DNA from: Bartonella vinsonii subsp. vinsonii
Lineage (GTDB): Bacteria > Pseudomonadota > Alphaproteobacteria > Rhizobiales > Rhizobiaceae
Direction of reading: 5' to 3'
NCBI RefSeq assembly: GCF_902825235.1
Contig: NZ_CADEAJ010000003.1
Location: 118,454-182,453 of the forward strand
Length of the DNA stretch: 64,000 nt
Shown here: positions 9,549 through 21,458 of the stretch, piece after piece
How positions within the stretch are numbered: position 1 is the stretch's first letter
Layout of the letters: the number at the start of each line of letters is the position of its first letter
Translations under genes and position numbers: made by a program
The notes under the pieces: model-generated
What the model saw: only the letters and a program-made list of their open reading frames with translations
Database searches by the model: none
Told to the model about the DNA's origin: nothing

Positions 9549-11243
9549 ATGTGCAGTGCAAAAGTATCCCGCTTTTTTACTCTCTTTATCGCGGGTATCA
9601 TACTGATGCCATCAGCGACCTACGGCAAAATAAACGCCACAATTAATACAACCTCATTTACAGGCGCTTATCTAGCTGGAAGAATTGCGAGTTATGAAAA
9701 CAAAACAGATCTTGCCATCAATTATTTTAAACAAGCACTTGTTTATAAACCTGATAACATCGAAACACAAAAAGAACTCCTTGAATCTATGCTCTCCGTG
9801 GGAATCTTCAAAGAAGCTGTTCAACAAGCAAAAAAACTTAAAGAGCAAGGTATTATAACTCCCTTTGTTTCCTTAACATTGTCGATAGACAATCTCATCA
9901 AAAAAAACTACCAAGATGCCAGACTTTTTCTACAATTGAAAGCACCTCCTGCTGCAAACAATCCAATACCTGAACTCATCGGCGCTTGGGCTACATTCGG
10001 GGCTGGACAACAATCTCAAGCAATCGCTGATCTTGAAAAAATCCAAGGGCCTGCTTGGTATGGTCTTTTTATACGCTACCATCTTGCACTCATGAGTGAT
10101 CTAGCAAGACACACACAGGATGCAGAAAAATATTTCACTCAAGCACTTAATAACCGACAAGCTATTCTCATAGCTCCCAATACTTATGAACGTATTGTCA
10201 TAGCTTATGCTTCATTCCAATTGCGTCATAAAATGCGCAATCAAGCTCTTCAGACTCTCAAGCATGGCGAAAAGATGTTGCCAGGTCGAGAAATACTTAA
10301 AAATATCCGAGAAAAAGTTGAAAAAGGGGCCTCCTTAGAAAGATTGGTTAAAACACCCCAACAAGGAGCAGGTGAAGTATTATATAACTTTGGAACAGCC
10401 TTAAACCACAAAAATTCAGGACAAATTGCACGTATTTTTAAACAATTATCTTTTGCCTTATTTCCTCAAAATGAGGCAACACTGTTTCAACTAGCAAATA
10501 TTTCTGCAAAACTGAATGATCTTAATCAAGCCATTAAGCTTTACCAAGCTTTATCACCGAGCTCTCCTTATTATAAAGGTGGGCAGCTACGGCTTGCCTT
10601 CATTCTTGCAAATAACAACAAGCATAACGAAGCCATTAAATTACTTCACGCATTAAAGAAAAAATTCCCTCACGATCACCATATTGTGATAACGTTAGCT
10701 GCTCTTTATATGCAGGAAAATAAATTTGCTGAAGCTGCAAAAACTATGGATCGCGCTATTGCGCAAATAACAAATTTTCAACACGATGATTGGAAACTTT
10801 TTTATCAGCGCGGTATCGCTTTCGAGCGTTTACAGCAATGGCAAAAAGCTGAAATTGATTTGCGAAAAGCACTTGAATTTTTCCCTGATCAACCACAAGT
10901 CCTTAACTATTTGGGTTATTCACTTGTTGAACGTGATCAAAAACTTGAAGAATCGCTGCATATGCTGCAAAAAGCTTCTGCATTACAAACTCAAAATAGT
11001 CATATCTTAGATTCTCTAGGATGGGCTTATTATAAGCTTAAGCAATATAATCAAGCTGTTCAAATATTGGAAACCGCTGTCAAATTGCAACCTGAAGATC
11101 CCACATTGAATGATCATTTAGGCGATGCTTATTGGCAAGTTGGGCGTAAACGTGAAGCAATATTTCAGTGGAATCATGCAATTGATGGGGAATCAAAAGA
11201 CTTCTTAAAAATCCAAAAAAAACTAAAATATGGCTTACAGTAA
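9549..11243 (+). CDS. Exported tetratricopeptide-repeat protein
   Basis: This 564-residue protein consists almost entirely of TPR-type helical repeats. The clearest are at the C-terminus (residues about 420-540: LNYLGYSLVERDQ, LDSLGWAYYKLKQYNQAV, LNDHLGDAYWQVGRKREA). The start at 9549 is preferred over the ATG at 9498, because AAGGA lies nine bases upstream and it begins a signal-peptide-like stretch (MCSAKVSRFFTLFIAGII, then a likely cleavage after SATYG). TPR proteins act as scaffolds, and the periplasmic or outer-membrane partner is unknown. It lies downstream of the polyprenyl synthase and upstream of glyQ, an order I recall from other Rhizobiales. Confidence 0.85.
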   Translation: MCSAKVSRFFTLFIAGIILMPSATYGKINATINTTSFTGAYLAGRIASYENKTDLAINYFKQALVYKPDNIETQKELLESMLSVGIFKEAVQQAKKLKEQGIITPFVSLTLSIDNLIKKNYQDARLFLQLKAPPAANNPIPELIGAWATFGAGQQSQAIADLEKIQGPAWYGLFIRYHLALMSDLARHTQDAEKYFTQALNNRQAILIAPNTYERIVIAYASFQLRHKMRNQALQTLKHGEKMLPGREILKNIREKVEKGASLERLVKTPQQGAGEVLYNFGTALNHKNSGQIARIFKQLSFALFPQNEATLFQLANISAKLNDLNQAIKLYQALSPSSPYYKGGQLRLAFILANNNKHNEAIKLLHALKKKFPHDHHIVITLAALYMQENKFAEAAKTMDRAIAQITNFQHDDWKLFYQRGIAFERLQQWQKAEIDLRKALEFFPDQPQVLNYLGYSLVERDQKLEESLHMLQKASALQTQNSHILDSLGWAYYKLKQYNQAVQILETAVKLQPEDPTLNDHLGDAYWQVGRKREAIFQWNHAIDGESKDFLKIQKKLKYGLQ

Positions 11244-11345
11244 ATAACGATGCTTGACCATAACCCTATGAGACAATAGACAAGTATAGAAGATGAAGTC
11301 CTTTTGGTCGCTATCTATAAGTTAAATATTAAAAGAGTATAAAGC

Positions 11346-12296
11346 GTGAAACTGCCTGAACATCTCAATCCAAAACGTTCTTTTCAAGGACTTATCTTAA
11401 CTTTGCAAAATTATTGGGCTCATTATGGATGCGCAATTTTACAGCCATATGATATGGAAGTTGGGGCTGGAACTTTTCATCCGTCCACAACATTGCGTTC
11501 ACTAGGACCGCGCCCTTGGAAAGTCGCTTACGTCCAACCTTCCAGACGTCCAACAGATGGACGATATGGTAAAAATCCAAATCGTTTACAGCACTATTAT
11601 CAATTCCAAGTGCTTATCAAACCTTCCCCTCCCAATTTACAAGAGCTTTATATTAAGTCGCTACAGGCCATCGGTCTTGATACAAAGCTTCATGATATTC
11701 GCTTTGTCGAGGATGATTGGGAAAGTCCAACGCTTGGTGCTTGGGGACTTGGATGGGAATGTTGGTGTGATGGAATGGAAATTTCTCAATTTACTTATTT
11801 TCAGCAAGTTTGTGGCATTGAATGCGCTCCAGTTTCAGGAGAACTCACCTACGGACTTGAACGCTTAGCAATGTATATACAAGGTGTGGATAACGTCTAT
11901 GATCTGAACTTTAATGGTTTAGATGACGAAAATAAAATAAGTTACGGAGATATTTTTTTACAAGCAGAGCAAGAATATTCATACTATAATTTTGAATTTG
12001 CCGACACTAAACTATTACACCAACATTTTATTGATGCAGAATGTGAATGCATTGCACTCCTTGAAGCTGGAAAACCAAAGAAAGAAAATGTCTTACATCT
12101 GTGTGTGTTCCCAGCTTATGACCAGTGTATTAAAGCGAGCCACCTCTTCAATCTTTTGCAAGCACGTGGCGTTATTTCTGTCACTGAACGACAAAGTTAT
12201 ATTCTTCGCGTTCGCGATCTTGCACGCCGTTGTGGAGAAGCTTTCTTACGTACAGAAGCTGGACAAATCGCACTAAAGGAAAAATCTCATGTCTGA
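11346..12296 (+). CDS. glyQ: Glycyl-tRNA synthetase alpha subunit
   Basis: GlyQ is the catalytic chain of the bacterial alpha2beta2 glycyl-tRNA synthetase. The 316-residue sequence starts with [20 protein letters not shown] and contains [18 protein letters not shown] and [20 protein letters not shown], which are hallmark class II motifs of the family. The start is GTG at 11346 after a weak AAAGAG site. The last eight bases overlap glyS, coupling the two subunits. Confidence 0.97.
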   Translation: MKLPEHLNPKRSFQGLILTLQNYWAHYGCAILQPYDMEVGAGTFHPSTTLRSLGPRPWKVAYVQPSRRPTDGRYGKNPNRLQHYYQFQVLIKPSPPNLQELYIKSLQAIGLDTKLHDIRFVEDDWESPTLGAWGLGWECWCDGMEISQFTYFQQVCGIECAPVSGELTYGLERLAMYIQGVDNVYDLNFNGLDDENKISYGDIFLQAEQEYSYYNFEFADTKLLHQHFIDAECECIALLEAGKPKKENVLHLCVFPAYDQCIKASHLFNLLQARGVISVTERQSYILRVRDLARRCGEAFLRTEAGQIALKEKSHV

Positions 12297-14511
12297 TCTT
12301 CTTCTTGAACTTTTCAGCGAAGAAATCCCTGCGCGTATGCAACGAAAAGCTGCGGCTGATCTCAAAAAATGTCTCACAGATCAACTTGTGAAAGCAGGCT
12401 TAACCTATAAAGCTGCTCAGGAATATTGGACCCCCCGTCGATTAACATTAGACATACGAGGTTTATCTCTATGCTCAAAAGATATTCATGAAGAACGTAA
12501 AGGTCCCAGTACAAAATCACCACAACATGTGATTGATGGTTTTCTGCGCACAACGGGGCTAAGCGATATTTCTGAAGCAGATATTGCACATGATAGTAAA
12601 AAAGGCGATTTTTATATCGCTAAAATCATCAAAAAAGGCCGAAAGGCAGAAGAAATTATAGCTGATATTTTACCAGATATTATCCGTAATTTTCCATGGC
12701 CGAAGTCCATGCGTTGGGGCGAAGATTCAGCAAAAAGCGGAGCACTGAAATGGATTCGATCTTTACAAAATATTCTTTGCATCTTCGGACCAGAAATCGG
12801 TGAAACGCATGTTATCCCGTTTACTGTCGGTTCTCTCAAAAGTAACAATCTAACTTATGGTCATCGTTTTTTAAGTGATGGAAACCCTATCCAAATCCGC
12901 CGCTTTGATGATTATATCACCAAACTTGAAGCCCATAAAGTTATTCTCGATGCAGAAAGGCGAAAAAATATTATTTTGGCTGATGCTCAAAATCTTTGCT
13001 TTGCAAACGGTTTAGAACTGGTTCAAGACAATGCCCTCTTAGAAGAAGTAGCAGGACTCGTTGAATGGCCTGTTGTTCTTATGAGCAATTTTGACAAATC
13101 TTTCCTCGAGATTCCTCCAGAAATTATTCGTTTGACCATTCGAGCTAATCAAAAATGTTTTGTAACCCGCAAACAAGGCGAAAAGATCACACTCTCTCAT
13201 CATTTTATTCTTGTCTCTAATATCCTTGCAAGCGATGAAGGCAAGGAAATTTCTAAAGGAAATAGTAAAGTTGTCTGTGCTCGTCTTTCTGATGCGCTTT
13301 ATTTTTGGCAAACGGACCAGCATAATTTGCCTGATATCAAAGATTTAGAATCTTCTGCAAAAAAAATTGATCTTGATTTAACAAAACCTCTCGATCAGAG
13401 AATGGCGCGATTGGATCATTTAAATGTAACTTTCCATGCAAAATTAGGAACACAAGGTGCAAGAGTAGAACGCGTCGCTGCCCTAGCACAAAAAATTGCT
13501 CCCTTAGTGCAAGCAGACCCTCTCTTAGCTAAACGTGCTGCAATACTTGCAAAAGCTGACCTGCAAACAGAAGTTGTCGGAGAGTTTCCTGAACTGCAAG
13601 GACTTATGGGACGAAAATATGCCCTCCTTCAGGGAGAAGATCCTCGCGTAGCTGAAGCAATTGAAGACCACTATAAACCCCTAGGACCAACAGATCGTAT
13701 TCCGCAAGAACCTGTTGCTATCACAATTGCGCTGGCTGATAAAATTGACATGCTCGTCGGTTTTTGGCTCATTAATGAAAAACCTACCGGCTCCAAAGAT
13801 CCTTACGCATTAAGACGAGCCGCATTGGGGATTATTAGGCTTGTGCTTTCGCGTGACTGGAAAATTAATCTTATGCCATTGTTTAAATTGGCAACAAATC
13901 TTTTTTCGCAACAAAAAACGCAATATGAAACATCTCAAAGAGAAGATACGCAATCACAAAATTTATTTCTAGAAAAAACAGAATATATTTTATCAGATCT
14001 GTTACTTTTCTTTCATGAACGTCTGAAAATCTATCTAAAAGAACAAGGAGCCCGTCATGACGCTCTTGACGCAATCTTAAACAAAGATACTGGTGATCTT
14101 TTATTAATCGCCCGTCGTGTTGAAGCACTTATTGCCTTTATCAATACAAGCGATGGGAACAGCTTTTTAGCCGCTGTAAAACGGACCGTAAACATTCTTG
14201 AGAATGAAGTTCAAAAAGGGACAATCATAACAAACAAAATTAACCCTGAACTCTTTATTGAAGTAGAAGAAAAACAACTTTATCAAGAAATTATGAAGAT
14301 AGAAAGCAAAGTTCGTGAGCACATCAATGCAACAGATTTTTCATACACACTCAATACGCTAGCGCCACTCGGAAAATTTATCGATATATTTTTCGAAAAA
14401 GTATTAGTGAACGATAAAAATCCCGATATTCGCACTAATCGTCTCGCTCTTCTGAAACAGATCCATAACATTACAGAAACAGTCGCAGATTTTTCAAAAC
14501 TTGTAGTCTAA
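12289..14511 (+). CDS. glyS: Glycyl-tRNA synthetase beta subunit
   Basis: GlyS binds tRNA-Gly and is required with GlyQ for charging. It is 740 residues, a little longer than typical. It starts with [15 protein letters not shown] and shows [10 protein letters not shown] (about residue 138), the HD-type region ([17 protein letters not shown], then [18 protein letters not shown]) and [15 protein letters not shown] (about 503), followed by a C-terminal anticodon-binding-like domain. The gene starts eight bases before glyQ ends, with AAGGA inside glyQ as ribosome site. Confidence 0.97.
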   Translation: MSDLLLELFSEEIPARMQRKAAADLKKCLTDQLVKAGLTYKAAQEYWTPRRLTLDIRGLSLCSKDIHEERKGPSTKSPQHVIDGFLRTTGLSDISEADIAHDSKKGDFYIAKIIKKGRKAEEIIADILPDIIRNFPWPKSMRWGEDSAKSGALKWIRSLQNILCIFGPEIGETHVIPFTVGSLKSNNLTYGHRFLSDGNPIQIRRFDDYITKLEAHKVILDAERRKNIILADAQNLCFANGLELVQDNALLEEVAGLVEWPVVLMSNFDKSFLEIPPEIIRLTIRANQKCFVTRKQGEKITLSHHFILVSNILASDEGKEISKGNSKVVCARLSDALYFWQTDQHNLPDIKDLESSAKKIDLDLTKPLDQRMARLDHLNVTFHAKLGTQGARVERVAALAQKIAPLVQADPLLAKRAAILAKADLQTEVVGEFPELQGLMGRKYALLQGEDPRVAEAIEDHYKPLGPTDRIPQEPVAITIALADKIDMLVGFWLINEKPTGSKDPYALRRAALGIIRLVLSRDWKINLMPLFKLATNLFSQQKTQYETSQREDTQSQNLFLEKTEYILSDLLLFFHERLKIYLKEQGARHDALDAILNKDTGDLLLIARRVEALIAFINTSDGNSFLAAVKRTVNILENEVQKGTIITNKINPELFIEVEEKQLYQEIMKIESKVREHINATDFSYTLNTLAPLGKFIDIFFEKVLVNDKNPDIRTNRLALLKQIHNITETVADFSKLVV

Positions 14512-15136
14512 AAATAAACACTCTATAAATTGAAAAATAATAAAAAGACAATTTTTCTATTTTTGAGTATCTTTGTTATCAAACCTAAAAAGACATTATA
14601 ATTTCTTACATGAAGTTCGAGACAATTTGTAGGAGTTGTAGAGTTTGTAGCGTAAATGATACTTTATAGTAACTGATAAAAAAATCGAGTCAATTATTAT
14701 AATACAACCATTTTATTTATAATAATAGTTTATCCATTTACATATTAAATGAGAAAAGCGAAAGCAATACAAATCTTTTATCTCAAACTCTCTCGTAAGA
14801 TTATATAACAAAAATCGTCTGCTTGTACATTCAAACTGGGATTAACATATGGATAAAACCTATTTGAGAAAAATACGTTTTGAACTGTCTCAAGACAAAA
14901 GAAATGGCAATATTTTGAGATGATAATAATGGTGATTTATGCTTTCATAAGCACAGGATAGGGTATCCCATGATATCTTGTACAATACCCTTCACAGACA
15001 GTATAAAAAAGTTTGAGAGATGTCTTTCCAAAATAAGTAAATAATTACTCATGCAAGAAAAAGTTGAAAGAAATACTCAATTCTAAAAAGGAACTACTCC
15101 CCTAAAAAACTGATTCTTTAAGCACTTTAACTGCTA
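14512..15136. other. AT-rich spacer between convergent glyS and atpF
   Basis: There is no ORF with coding character and no RNA gene I recognise. I see no GC-rich hairpin with a T-run that would be a clear terminator for either gene. Confidence 0.5.
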
Positions 15137-15631
15137 TTAATTAAGATATGCTTTCATTTTATTAAGAGATTCTTCACAAAGAGACTCCTTAATAAGTTCA
15201 TTCGCTTTATGAGAATCTAATTCTTTTGCGATAAGCGTACGAGCAGTAGAAACGGCCAATTCAATAGCAGATGAAGAAACCATACGTACCGCATCAGCTT
15301 CCGCTTGAGCAATTTTTTGCTCTGCTAATTTATTGCGGTTTTTTACATATTCCTCTGCTTTTGTACGAGCTTCGGCGATAATAGATGCAACTTCATGCTT
15401 AGCCGCTGCAATAATCTCTTGTGCATCCTTCTCTGCTTCCGCATGTTTGCGCTGATATTCAGCAAGCACTTCCTGCGCTTCTTCACGAAGACGAAGGGCT
15501 TCATCAAGCTCATCTTTAATACGCTTTGCACGCGCATCAAGATGACGCACAGCTCTCTGCGGAATTTTGAAATAAACCAAAAGAGCCAAAAAAAGAATTA
15601 ATCCAACAAACGCCCAAAAAGTATCTGTCAT
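15137..15631 (-). CDS. atpF: F-type ATP synthase subunit b
   Basis: Subunit b is part of the peripheral stalk linking FO to F1. The 164-residue protein has one N-terminal membrane helix (FWAFVGLILFLALLVYF) followed by a long Ala/Glu/Lys-rich coiled coil. It is the last gene of the FO operon, 11 bases after b'. As in other Rhizobiales, two different b-type subunits are present instead of one homodimer. The F1 genes (atpHAGDC) are not in this window. Confidence 0.93.
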   Translation of the reverse strand: MTDTFWAFVGLILFLALLVYFKIPQRAVRHLDARAKRIKDELDEALRLREEAQEVLAEYQRKHAEAEKDAQEIIAAAKHEVASIIAEARTKAEEYVKNRNKLAEQKIAQAEADAVRMVSSSAIELAVSTARTLIAKELDSHKANELIKESLCEESLNKMKAYLN

Positions 15632-15642
15632 TCTCGTATCCT

Positions 15643-16209
15643 TCAGTAATCCGCAACTTTAATAACTGAACGAACAGACTCTTTGCTGACATGAACATCA
15701 GTCAACTTTTTTACGATTTCAAGAGCTACTTCTTCAGCGATAGAGCCAACATTTTGCATAGCTTTATCCCGAATTTTTGTGATCTGTTTTTCAGCATCTG
15801 CTAGCTTTTTTTCTAAACTTTCTTCAACTTCCTTTCGTTCAAGCTCAGCCTTCTCTTTTAACTCTTCACCAGCTGCTTGTGCTATAACATGAGCCTGCAA
15901 ACGCGCTTCTGCCAATTTCCGCTCGTAAGTTTCAACTACAGTATCTGCTTCCTGCTTCATACGCATCGCCTGATCTAAATCAGATGCGATTCGATCTCGG
16001 CGTGTTTCAATAACACCACCAATACGAGGCACAATCACACGAGAAATAAAGAGATAAAAAAGCCCAAAAGAAATTGCTAACCAAAAAAAATGTGAAGCAA
16101 AATGCACAAAATCAAAAGGCGGAAACACACGATCTGCATGCCCTGCCACGTTTTGTACATGTTCTATCGGCTTGTCAGTGGTTTGTGCATAAGCGCTGGA
16201 AACAAACAT
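15643..16209 (-). CDS. atpG: F-type ATP synthase subunit b'
   Basis: This 188-residue protein is the second peripheral-stalk subunit. It begins with a short MFVSSAYAQ segment and a Pro-rich linker, followed by a membrane helix at about residues 40-60 ([16 protein letters not shown]) and then a charged coiled coil. The N-terminal form is characteristic of alphaproteobacterial b'. It lies between atpE and atpF in the FO operon. The symbol atpG for b' is a rhizobial convention (also atpF2); it is not the gamma subunit. Confidence 0.92.
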   Translation of the reverse strand: MFVSSAYAQTTDKPIEHVQNVAGHADRVFPPFDFVHFASHFFWLAISFGLFYLFISRVIVPRIGGVIETRRDRIASDLDQAMRMKQEADTVVETYERKLAEARLQAHVIAQAAGEELKEKAELERKEVEESLEKKLADAEKQITKIRDKAMQNVGSIAEEVALEIVKKLTDVHVSKESVRSVIKVADY

Positions 16210-16336
16210 CTTCTTTCATCCTTCAACAACTCACTCCCCCTAAAACCGATGGTAATGGACTAACATTCTTCTCATTAAGAAACAAAAGGCATACCTACCT
16301 CTCACACAGAAAACAGGTATCCCTTTTTGATGATGA

Positions 16337-16567
16337 TTAAACTCCGAAAAGAAGCAATAAAGCAATAAGCAATGAAAAAATGCCCAAAGCTTCTGTCACA
16401 GCAAAACCAAAGACAAGACGGCCAAACTGACTATCTGCTGCTGATGGATTGCGTAATGCACCAGAAAGATAGCTACCAAAAATATTTCCAAGGCCTAAAG
16501 CTGTCCCTGCCATTCCAAAGCAAGCAAGACCAGCACCAATATATTTTGCTGCAAGCACTAATTCCAT
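16337..16567 (-). CDS. atpE: F-type ATP synthase subunit c
   Basis: This is the proteolipid that forms the rotating ring of FO. The 76 residues form two membrane helices with the polar loop RNP (39-41) and the proton-carrying glutamate in the second helix (E59, in VTEALGIF). The glycine-rich first helix (GAGLACFGMAGTALGLG) is normal. AAAGGAGAATAAT precedes the ATG, the strongest ribosome site in the operon, which fits the need for many c copies per enzyme. Confidence 0.97.
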   Translation of the reverse strand: MELVLAAKYIGAGLACFGMAGTALGLGNIFGSYLSGALRNPSAADSQFGRLVFGFAVTEALGIFSLLIALLLLFGV

Positions 16568-16621
16568 ATTATTCTCCTTTAAAGCAAAATTACACTATTC
16601 GACGGAAAACCGCCAGTTTTA

Positions 16622-17380
16622 TTAATGTCCTGGATGAACTGCATCATTAAGATACATACAAGTTAAAACCGTAAAGACGTATGCCTGAAGAAATGCTACC
16701 AAAAATTCAAGAGCAGTAATCGCTACGGTCATGATAAGTGGCAAAATTGAACCACCAACACCTACAACCCCTACTCCAATCATTGAGACAACGAAACCAG
16801 AAAATACTTTGAGGGTAATATGACCAGCAAGCATATTAGCAAAAAGACGAAGTGAAAGACTGATAGGACGAGAAAGAAAAGAAATAACCTCAATCATCGT
16901 AACCAGAGGCAAAACCACAACAGGCACACCACTGGGAACAAAAAGTTTCAAAAAATTGATCCCATGCTTATAAAAACCATAACCAATGACTGTCAAAATT
17001 ACTACCATAGCCAATGAAAACGTAATCATAATCTGAGAGGTGATCGTATAAAAATAGGGAAAAAGACCAATAAAATTTGCAACCAAAATAAAAGTAAATA
17101 GGGAAAAAACTAAGGGGAAAAATTGCATCCCCTGCACACCAGCGGATTCCCGCAAAGTCGTTGCTACAAACTCATAGGCCATTTCTGAAAGAGACTGCAT
17201 CCGTGTTGGAACTAACCCACGACTTGATGACGAAATAAAGAGAAAAACCGAAGTTACAACAACTGTAGCTACTATAAAAAATGATACATTCGTAAAGGAC
17301 AAATCCATATTCCCTATGGAAATCTTAATCAGTCGTGAAATCTCAAACTGATGGATAGGATCTGGAGTGTGTGATGTCAC
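16622..17380 (-). CDS. atpB: F-type ATP synthase subunit a
   Basis: Subunit a forms the proton half-channels of FO. It is strongly hydrophobic, with the essential arginine in [18 protein letters not shown] and a conserved C-terminus ending [14 protein letters not shown] prefer the GTG at 17380 (252 residues): GAGG, overlapping the atpI stop codon, lies five bases upstream, and the protein then starts just before [10 protein letters not shown] as in relatives. A TTG at 17398 would overlap atpI by 11 bases. Confidence 0.95.
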   Translation of the reverse strand: MTSHTPDPIHQFEISRLIKISIGNMDLSFTNVSFFIVATVVVTSVFLFISSSSRGLVPTRMQSLSEMAYEFVATTLRESAGVQGMQFFPLVFSLFTFILVANFIGLFPYFYTITSQIMITFSLAMVVILTVIGYGFYKHGINFLKLFVPSGVPVVVLPLVTMIEVISFLSRPISLSLRLFANMLAGHITLKVFSGFVVSMIGVGVVGVGGSILPLIMTVAITALEFLVAFLQAYVFTVLTCMYLNDAVHPGH

Positions 17381-17387
17381 TTCAACC

Positions 17388-17819
17388 TCATTTATCAAGC
17401 CCTTTATCGGACCTTTTATCTTGGCGCAATACGCCTCTTTGCCTTAATGGACTGGAGGAAATATATCCCACAGACCGAAGAATACTCAATACACCAGCAG
17501 CAAATCCAAGAAAAAGAAAAAATACCAACCCCCATGGCCATGAACCTGCTAACTTATCAAACCCCACCCCCAAAACCACACCGACAATGATACTTGCAAG
17601 AAACTCACTCGAAAGCTTAATTGCATGTGCCATCTTTCCTTGTGACACTCCCCCCTCATTTCCATACCCCTGCTTCTTTAATGCTTTCTTATGCATTAAA
17701 GCTCTACCTAACTTCTTACTTCGACATTCCAAATCCTCTGAATGAAGACAGTCTTTTTGCCCTTCTTCTTCCGCTTCAGTTCCCTGCAGTGGCACAATGG
17801 GTTCACTCCCCTTTGCCAT
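17388..17819 (-). CDS. atpI: ATP synthase protein I (AtpI)
   Basis: AtpI is a small membrane protein that helps assembly of the c ring and possibly Mg2+ supply. The 143-residue form has a polar N-terminus of about 65 residues, then two hydrophobic helices ([19 protein letters not shown] and [18 protein letters not shown]) and a polar tail. The start at 17819 is chosen because AAGGAG (17831-17826) lies six bases upstream; a longer reading frame from 17837 would put that site inside the gene. It opens the FO operon. Confidence 0.88.
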   Translation of the reverse strand: MAKGSEPIVPLQGTEAEEEGQKDCLHSEDLECRSKKLGRALMHKKALKKQGYGNEGGVSQGKMAHAIKLSSEFLASIIVGVVLGVGFDKLAGSWPWGLVFFLFLGFAAGVLSILRSVGYISSSPLRQRGVLRQDKRSDKGLDK

Positions 17820-18741
17820 CATTGGCTCCTTAATCAAAAAGCAAAGTAAAAGGTTAATCTACAAAACCGTGCGCATCATATTGTTCTCGCATTTATTCGT
17901 CAAGACGCTAAAAGAAATCTATCACAATTTATCCCATAAATAACATGTCTTTTAATTTTATGAATCCTCACCCCTTATGTATTCTTAAATAATCACCCCA
18001 ACCTACAGAGAATACGTCGCTGTTCAGCTTTAGCAAAACATACCAGCCTTCATGTCAAGACATCAAGAAACATAGTGAGAAAATACCCTCTTTTACAGTG
18101 TTTATCCCTGTTCACAAATAAAGGGTGATATCTATGATTCTTCCATATCTTTTAATGTACGACATAGAACTGTAATGAATTATGTTATGTAAAAAAGACT
18201 ATGTAAAACAAAATCTTAGATACTAGCACTACACCACTTCGAATGTTTTAGATATGGTAAATATTTCTACTTTTTGTGAGAACAACCGCCGCAAATCGGC
18301 TTTCTCCTTAATAATTACAGATATGAGAACTTCTTTTACCCAGCACTATAATACACTCTCTGATCCTCAGTTATGCAACTCCTCTTGATTAAAATGCTTT
18401 ATTAAAGAGACTTCTGCTTCAAACAATTCTGATTCATACATTTATTCCTTTCAATAACGCATCAATACAGGATTTTTTGTTTTAAGATTAAGAGAAATTG
18501 CAACGAGAAAATAGCGCCATATGAGACCTCTTCATCCAATAGAGAGAATGATAAAATTATTTTTATAAATCAATATATTGCTCAATAAAAAATGTTTCTT
18601 CTTTTATGGAAAATAATATCATTATTTGGTGATAATACGCAGTTCATTTTCGATATTAAAACATAATCATTTATGAAAAAGTCTATTTTCTTAAACTGGT
18701 TCTTAAATATAGACTTCATTCACTAAAAAAACAGAGAAGAA
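17820..18741. other. Long AT-rich gap between atpI and der
   Basis: The gap of about 0.9 kb holds the atp promoter at 17875-17903 and a small stem-loop at 18278-18306 (GCCG/CGGC inner stem, GAGAA/TTCTC outer stem, followed by CTTAAT). I find no coding ORF, tRNA or repeat. The stem-loop could be a terminator or part of a small RNA, but evidence is thin. Confidence 0.45.
17875..17903 (-). promoter_or_regulatory. Near-consensus promoter of the FO ATP synthase operon
   Basis: Read on the minus strand, TTGACG (17903-17898) is followed after exactly 17 bases by TATGAT (17880-17875). It lies about 55 bases upstream of the atpI start. This is the best match to a vegetative promoter that I saw in the window, and its position fits the five-gene operon. 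Confidence 0.65.
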
Positions 18742-20166
18742 TCATTTCTTTTTGGAACGTGGCGCAAAAGGATTATCAGATGCGCGTAATGATATGCGAA
18801 TTGGTATACCAGGCATATCGAACGCATCACGTAATCCATTGGAAAGGTAACGTAAATACGATTGAGGCATTACCTGTGGTCGCGAACAAGAAATCACAAA
18901 TCCAGGAGGACGCGTCTTAATCTGTGTTATATATTTAATCTTAAGTCGACGCCCAGAAACTGCAGGTGGTGGATGATGTGCAACAACAGTTTCAAGCCAT
19001 CGATTCAGTTTTCCCGTGGAAATACGGCGATTCCACACACGGTGCATCATCATGATATTTTCCATCAGTTTATCAATCCCTTGACCATATTGGCCCGATA
19101 AAGGAACAGCTCTCAAACCACGAACCTGAGGAAGAAGGCGGCTACATTTCTCATGCAAATCAATCAATGTCTCCTGACTATTTTCAACAAGATCCCACTT
19201 ATTAAAAGCAATAAGAGGAACTCGCCCTTCACGAATCACAAGGTCAGTGATTTGCAAATCCTGCTTTTCAAACGGTGCCGTTGCATCAAAAACGATCACT
19301 ACCACCTCTGCAAAACGAATTGCACGTAAAGTATCTGCAACAGAAAGTTTTTCTAATTTTTCTTGAATTTTTGATTTTCGGCGTAAACCTGCAGTATCAA
19401 AAAGTTTAATATGACGGCCCCTCCATTCCCAATCTACAGAAATAGAATCACGTGTAAGACCTGCCTCTGGTCCTGTTAACAACCGATCTTGTTTCAACAT
19501 ACTATTGATGAGCGTTGACTTCCCTGTATTTGGACGCCCTGCAATTGCGATCCGAATGGGCTTATTTTCATCGTAAATAAATCCCTCTTCCAAATCATCC
19601 ACATCATCACCAACGGATGCAGGTTGTACAGCAGTATATTCTTCTTCGTTTTTATGTTCAAAAGCACGTTGCATACCAACAGCATCTACAATTGCATCAC
19701 GAAGATCCGTAAGCCCTAGACCATGTTCAGCAGATATGGGACAAGGCTCCCCCAAACCTAATGACCACGCTTCATACTCTCCCCCTGTAGCTGCTTTTGA
19801 CTCAGACTTATTGGCAACAAGCACTATCGGTTTGCCTGACTTGCGAACCAATGAAGCGAAACTTAAATCACTCGGCGTTATTCCACTTTTAGCATCAAAC
19901 ACAAATAAAATAAGATCGGATTCTTCAATAGCAGCTTTTGTATGAGAACGCATACGACCTTCAAGTGTATGATCACCCGCTTCTTCTAACCCAGCTGTAT
20001 CAATCACATCAAAACGCAGATCTTGAAGTTTTCCTGCATGAATACGCCGATCACGTGTAACGCCTGGCTTATCATCAACCAAAGCCAATTTTTGCCCAAC
20101 CAAACGATTAAAGAGCGTTGACTTCCCAACATTGGGGCGACCAACTATAGCAATGGTAAGGCTCAT
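18742..20166 (-). CDS. der: Ribosome biogenesis GTPase Der (EngA)
   Basis: Der is an essential double-GTPase acting in 50S subunit assembly. In 474 residues there are two G domains: GRPNVGKS at 9-16 with NKSE at 119-122, and GRPNTGKS at 210-217 with a later NKWD. The linker between them is acidic (residues about 172-200), and a KH-like domain follows ([19 protein letters not shown]). Both P-loops are intact. It starts four bases after the YfgM-like gene with AAGGAAT as ribosome site, so the two form an operon. Confidence 0.97.
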   Translation of the reverse strand: MSLTIAIVGRPNVGKSTLFNRLVGQKLALVDDKPGVTRDRRIHAGKLQDLRFDVIDTAGLEEAGDHTLEGRMRSHTKAAIEESDLILFVFDAKSGITPSDLSFASLVRKSGKPIVLVANKSESKAATGGEYEAWSLGLGEPCPISAEHGLGLTDLRDAIVDAVGMQRAFEHKNEEEYTAVQPASVGDDVDDLEEGFIYDENKPIRIAIAGRPNTGKSTLINSMLKQDRLLTGPEAGLTRDSISVDWEWRGRHIKLFDTAGLRRKSKIQEKLEKLSVADTLRAIRFAEVVVIVFDATAPFEKQDLQITDLVIREGRVPLIAFNKWDLVENSQETLIDLHEKCSRLLPQVRGLRAVPLSGQYGQGIDKLMENIMMMHRVWNRRISTGKLNRWLETVVAHHPPPAVSGRRLKIKYITQIKTRPPGFVISCSRPQVMPQSYLRYLSNGLRDAFDMPGIPIRISLRASDNPFAPRSKKK

Positions 20167-20170
20167 AAAT

Positions 20171-20842
20171 TCATTCCTTACTTACCTTGCCCTCTGCTTG
20201 TATAAGCTCAAGCATCATACGAGCCCGATCTGCTACTTTTGATCCTAAAGCACCTTCTTCAGTAATTTTCCTAAAATAATCAACCGCTTCTTTTACCTTA
20301 TCGGCTTTATACGCAGCTAAGCCCAAAGCCTCTCTTGCAGACATACGCATAGGATCAATATCATTTGCCATATCTTCAACGCGCTTTTTAATCTCATCCA
20401 AAGTCCCTGTATCAACCAAAATATAAGCTGCACGAATTTTTGCAACTTTCCGCAAAATTTGTGGTGCCTTTTCATCAGCCGCAACAGAATCAAAGGCTTC
20501 TACTGATTTAACAGTATCACCTTGTTCCATGAATAAAGAAGCTTCACGCAAACGAGCAAGAAAAGGATATCCTCCAAAGTTAGAGACTTTAACATTTTCC
20601 AATTGCTTCATCGCTTCATCAAAATGACGTGTATCCGCAAAATCAAGGCTTTTTACAAATGCATCACCAATATGACCAGCTTTCTTTATTTGTTCATGAT
20701 GGTAAATTTGATAAGTCACTACCATCAAAATGAAAACAACAATTGCAAAAATAACCGCAAAACCATAACGTCTCCAAAAAGCAAGAGCTTTTTCCTGACG
20801 AACCTCTGCATTAACTTCAGCAATAAAACTATCATACGACAT
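20171..20842 (-). CDS. Membrane-anchored TPR protein, YfgM-like
   Basis: The 223-residue protein has a short cytoplasmic N-terminus, one membrane helix at about residues 28-46 ([19 protein letters not shown]), and an outer part of TPR-like helices ([37 protein letters not shown]). This matches YfgM, which in enterobacteria attaches to the SecYEG translocon and periplasmic chaperones. Location immediately before der is common in proteobacteria. The start is supported by AAGG eight bases upstream. Confidence 0.85.
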   Translation of the reverse strand: MSYDSFIAEVNAEVRQEKALAFWRRYGFAVIFAIVVFILMVVTYQIYHHEQIKKAGHIGDAFVKSLDFADTRHFDEAMKQLENVKVSNFGGYPFLARLREASLFMEQGDTVKSVEAFDSVAADEKAPQILRKVAKIRAAYILVDTGTLDEIKKRVEDMANDIDPMRMSAREALGLAAYKADKVKEAVDYFRKITEEGALGSKVADRARMMLELIQAEGKVSKE

Positions 20843-21458
20843 ATATCATACCTTGGAAAAAATTACTTTCTGTGCTTTTACGCATAAATGTATAAAGATG
20901 GTAGCTCTCATAAACTAAAAACCTTAAAATTTCTAACTTATTTATTGCAAATCAATGTGTATCCAAACCACTTGGACTTTTGCAACTCCATCAATCAAAA
21001 ACGATAGAACCGCATTTTGGTTCATAATATAGTTTTACATCCCTTTTTAAACTGTTACCACACCCCTCATGCCCATTATACAAGCCTCTCTATAATCTCA
21101 AGAGCTATTTGTATCCCCTCCTTCTCGTTATATATACGAGAATTACCTTTTCAAATCTTAAAAGCAACAATCCTATTGCATTTTTTAAAGCCCTTAATCG
21201 TAGAATTTCAGTGAGAAAACAATTCATTAAAAAAACTTTTACAAAGAGATATTACTTAATTTCCATGATTGAAAATATTTTTAACCAAATAAACAAATTT
21301 TGTTATCCAGAACGGAAGAAATGCCAAAACTCCATGAGAAAAATCAATTTAAAATTCAAACTTCAAGTAAAACTCTGTGTACAAAATATTTCTCTTTAAC
21401 TTATTGTTACTCGATTGATAACCTTTTGAGGCTGTCACTTACCGTGTCTAAAAATGTT
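20843..21458. other. AT-rich spacer, nothing identified
   Basis: Short plus-strand ORFs near 21017-21399 have no ribosome site and a composition like random AT-rich sequence. No hairpin, tRNA or repeat stands out. Confidence 0.5.
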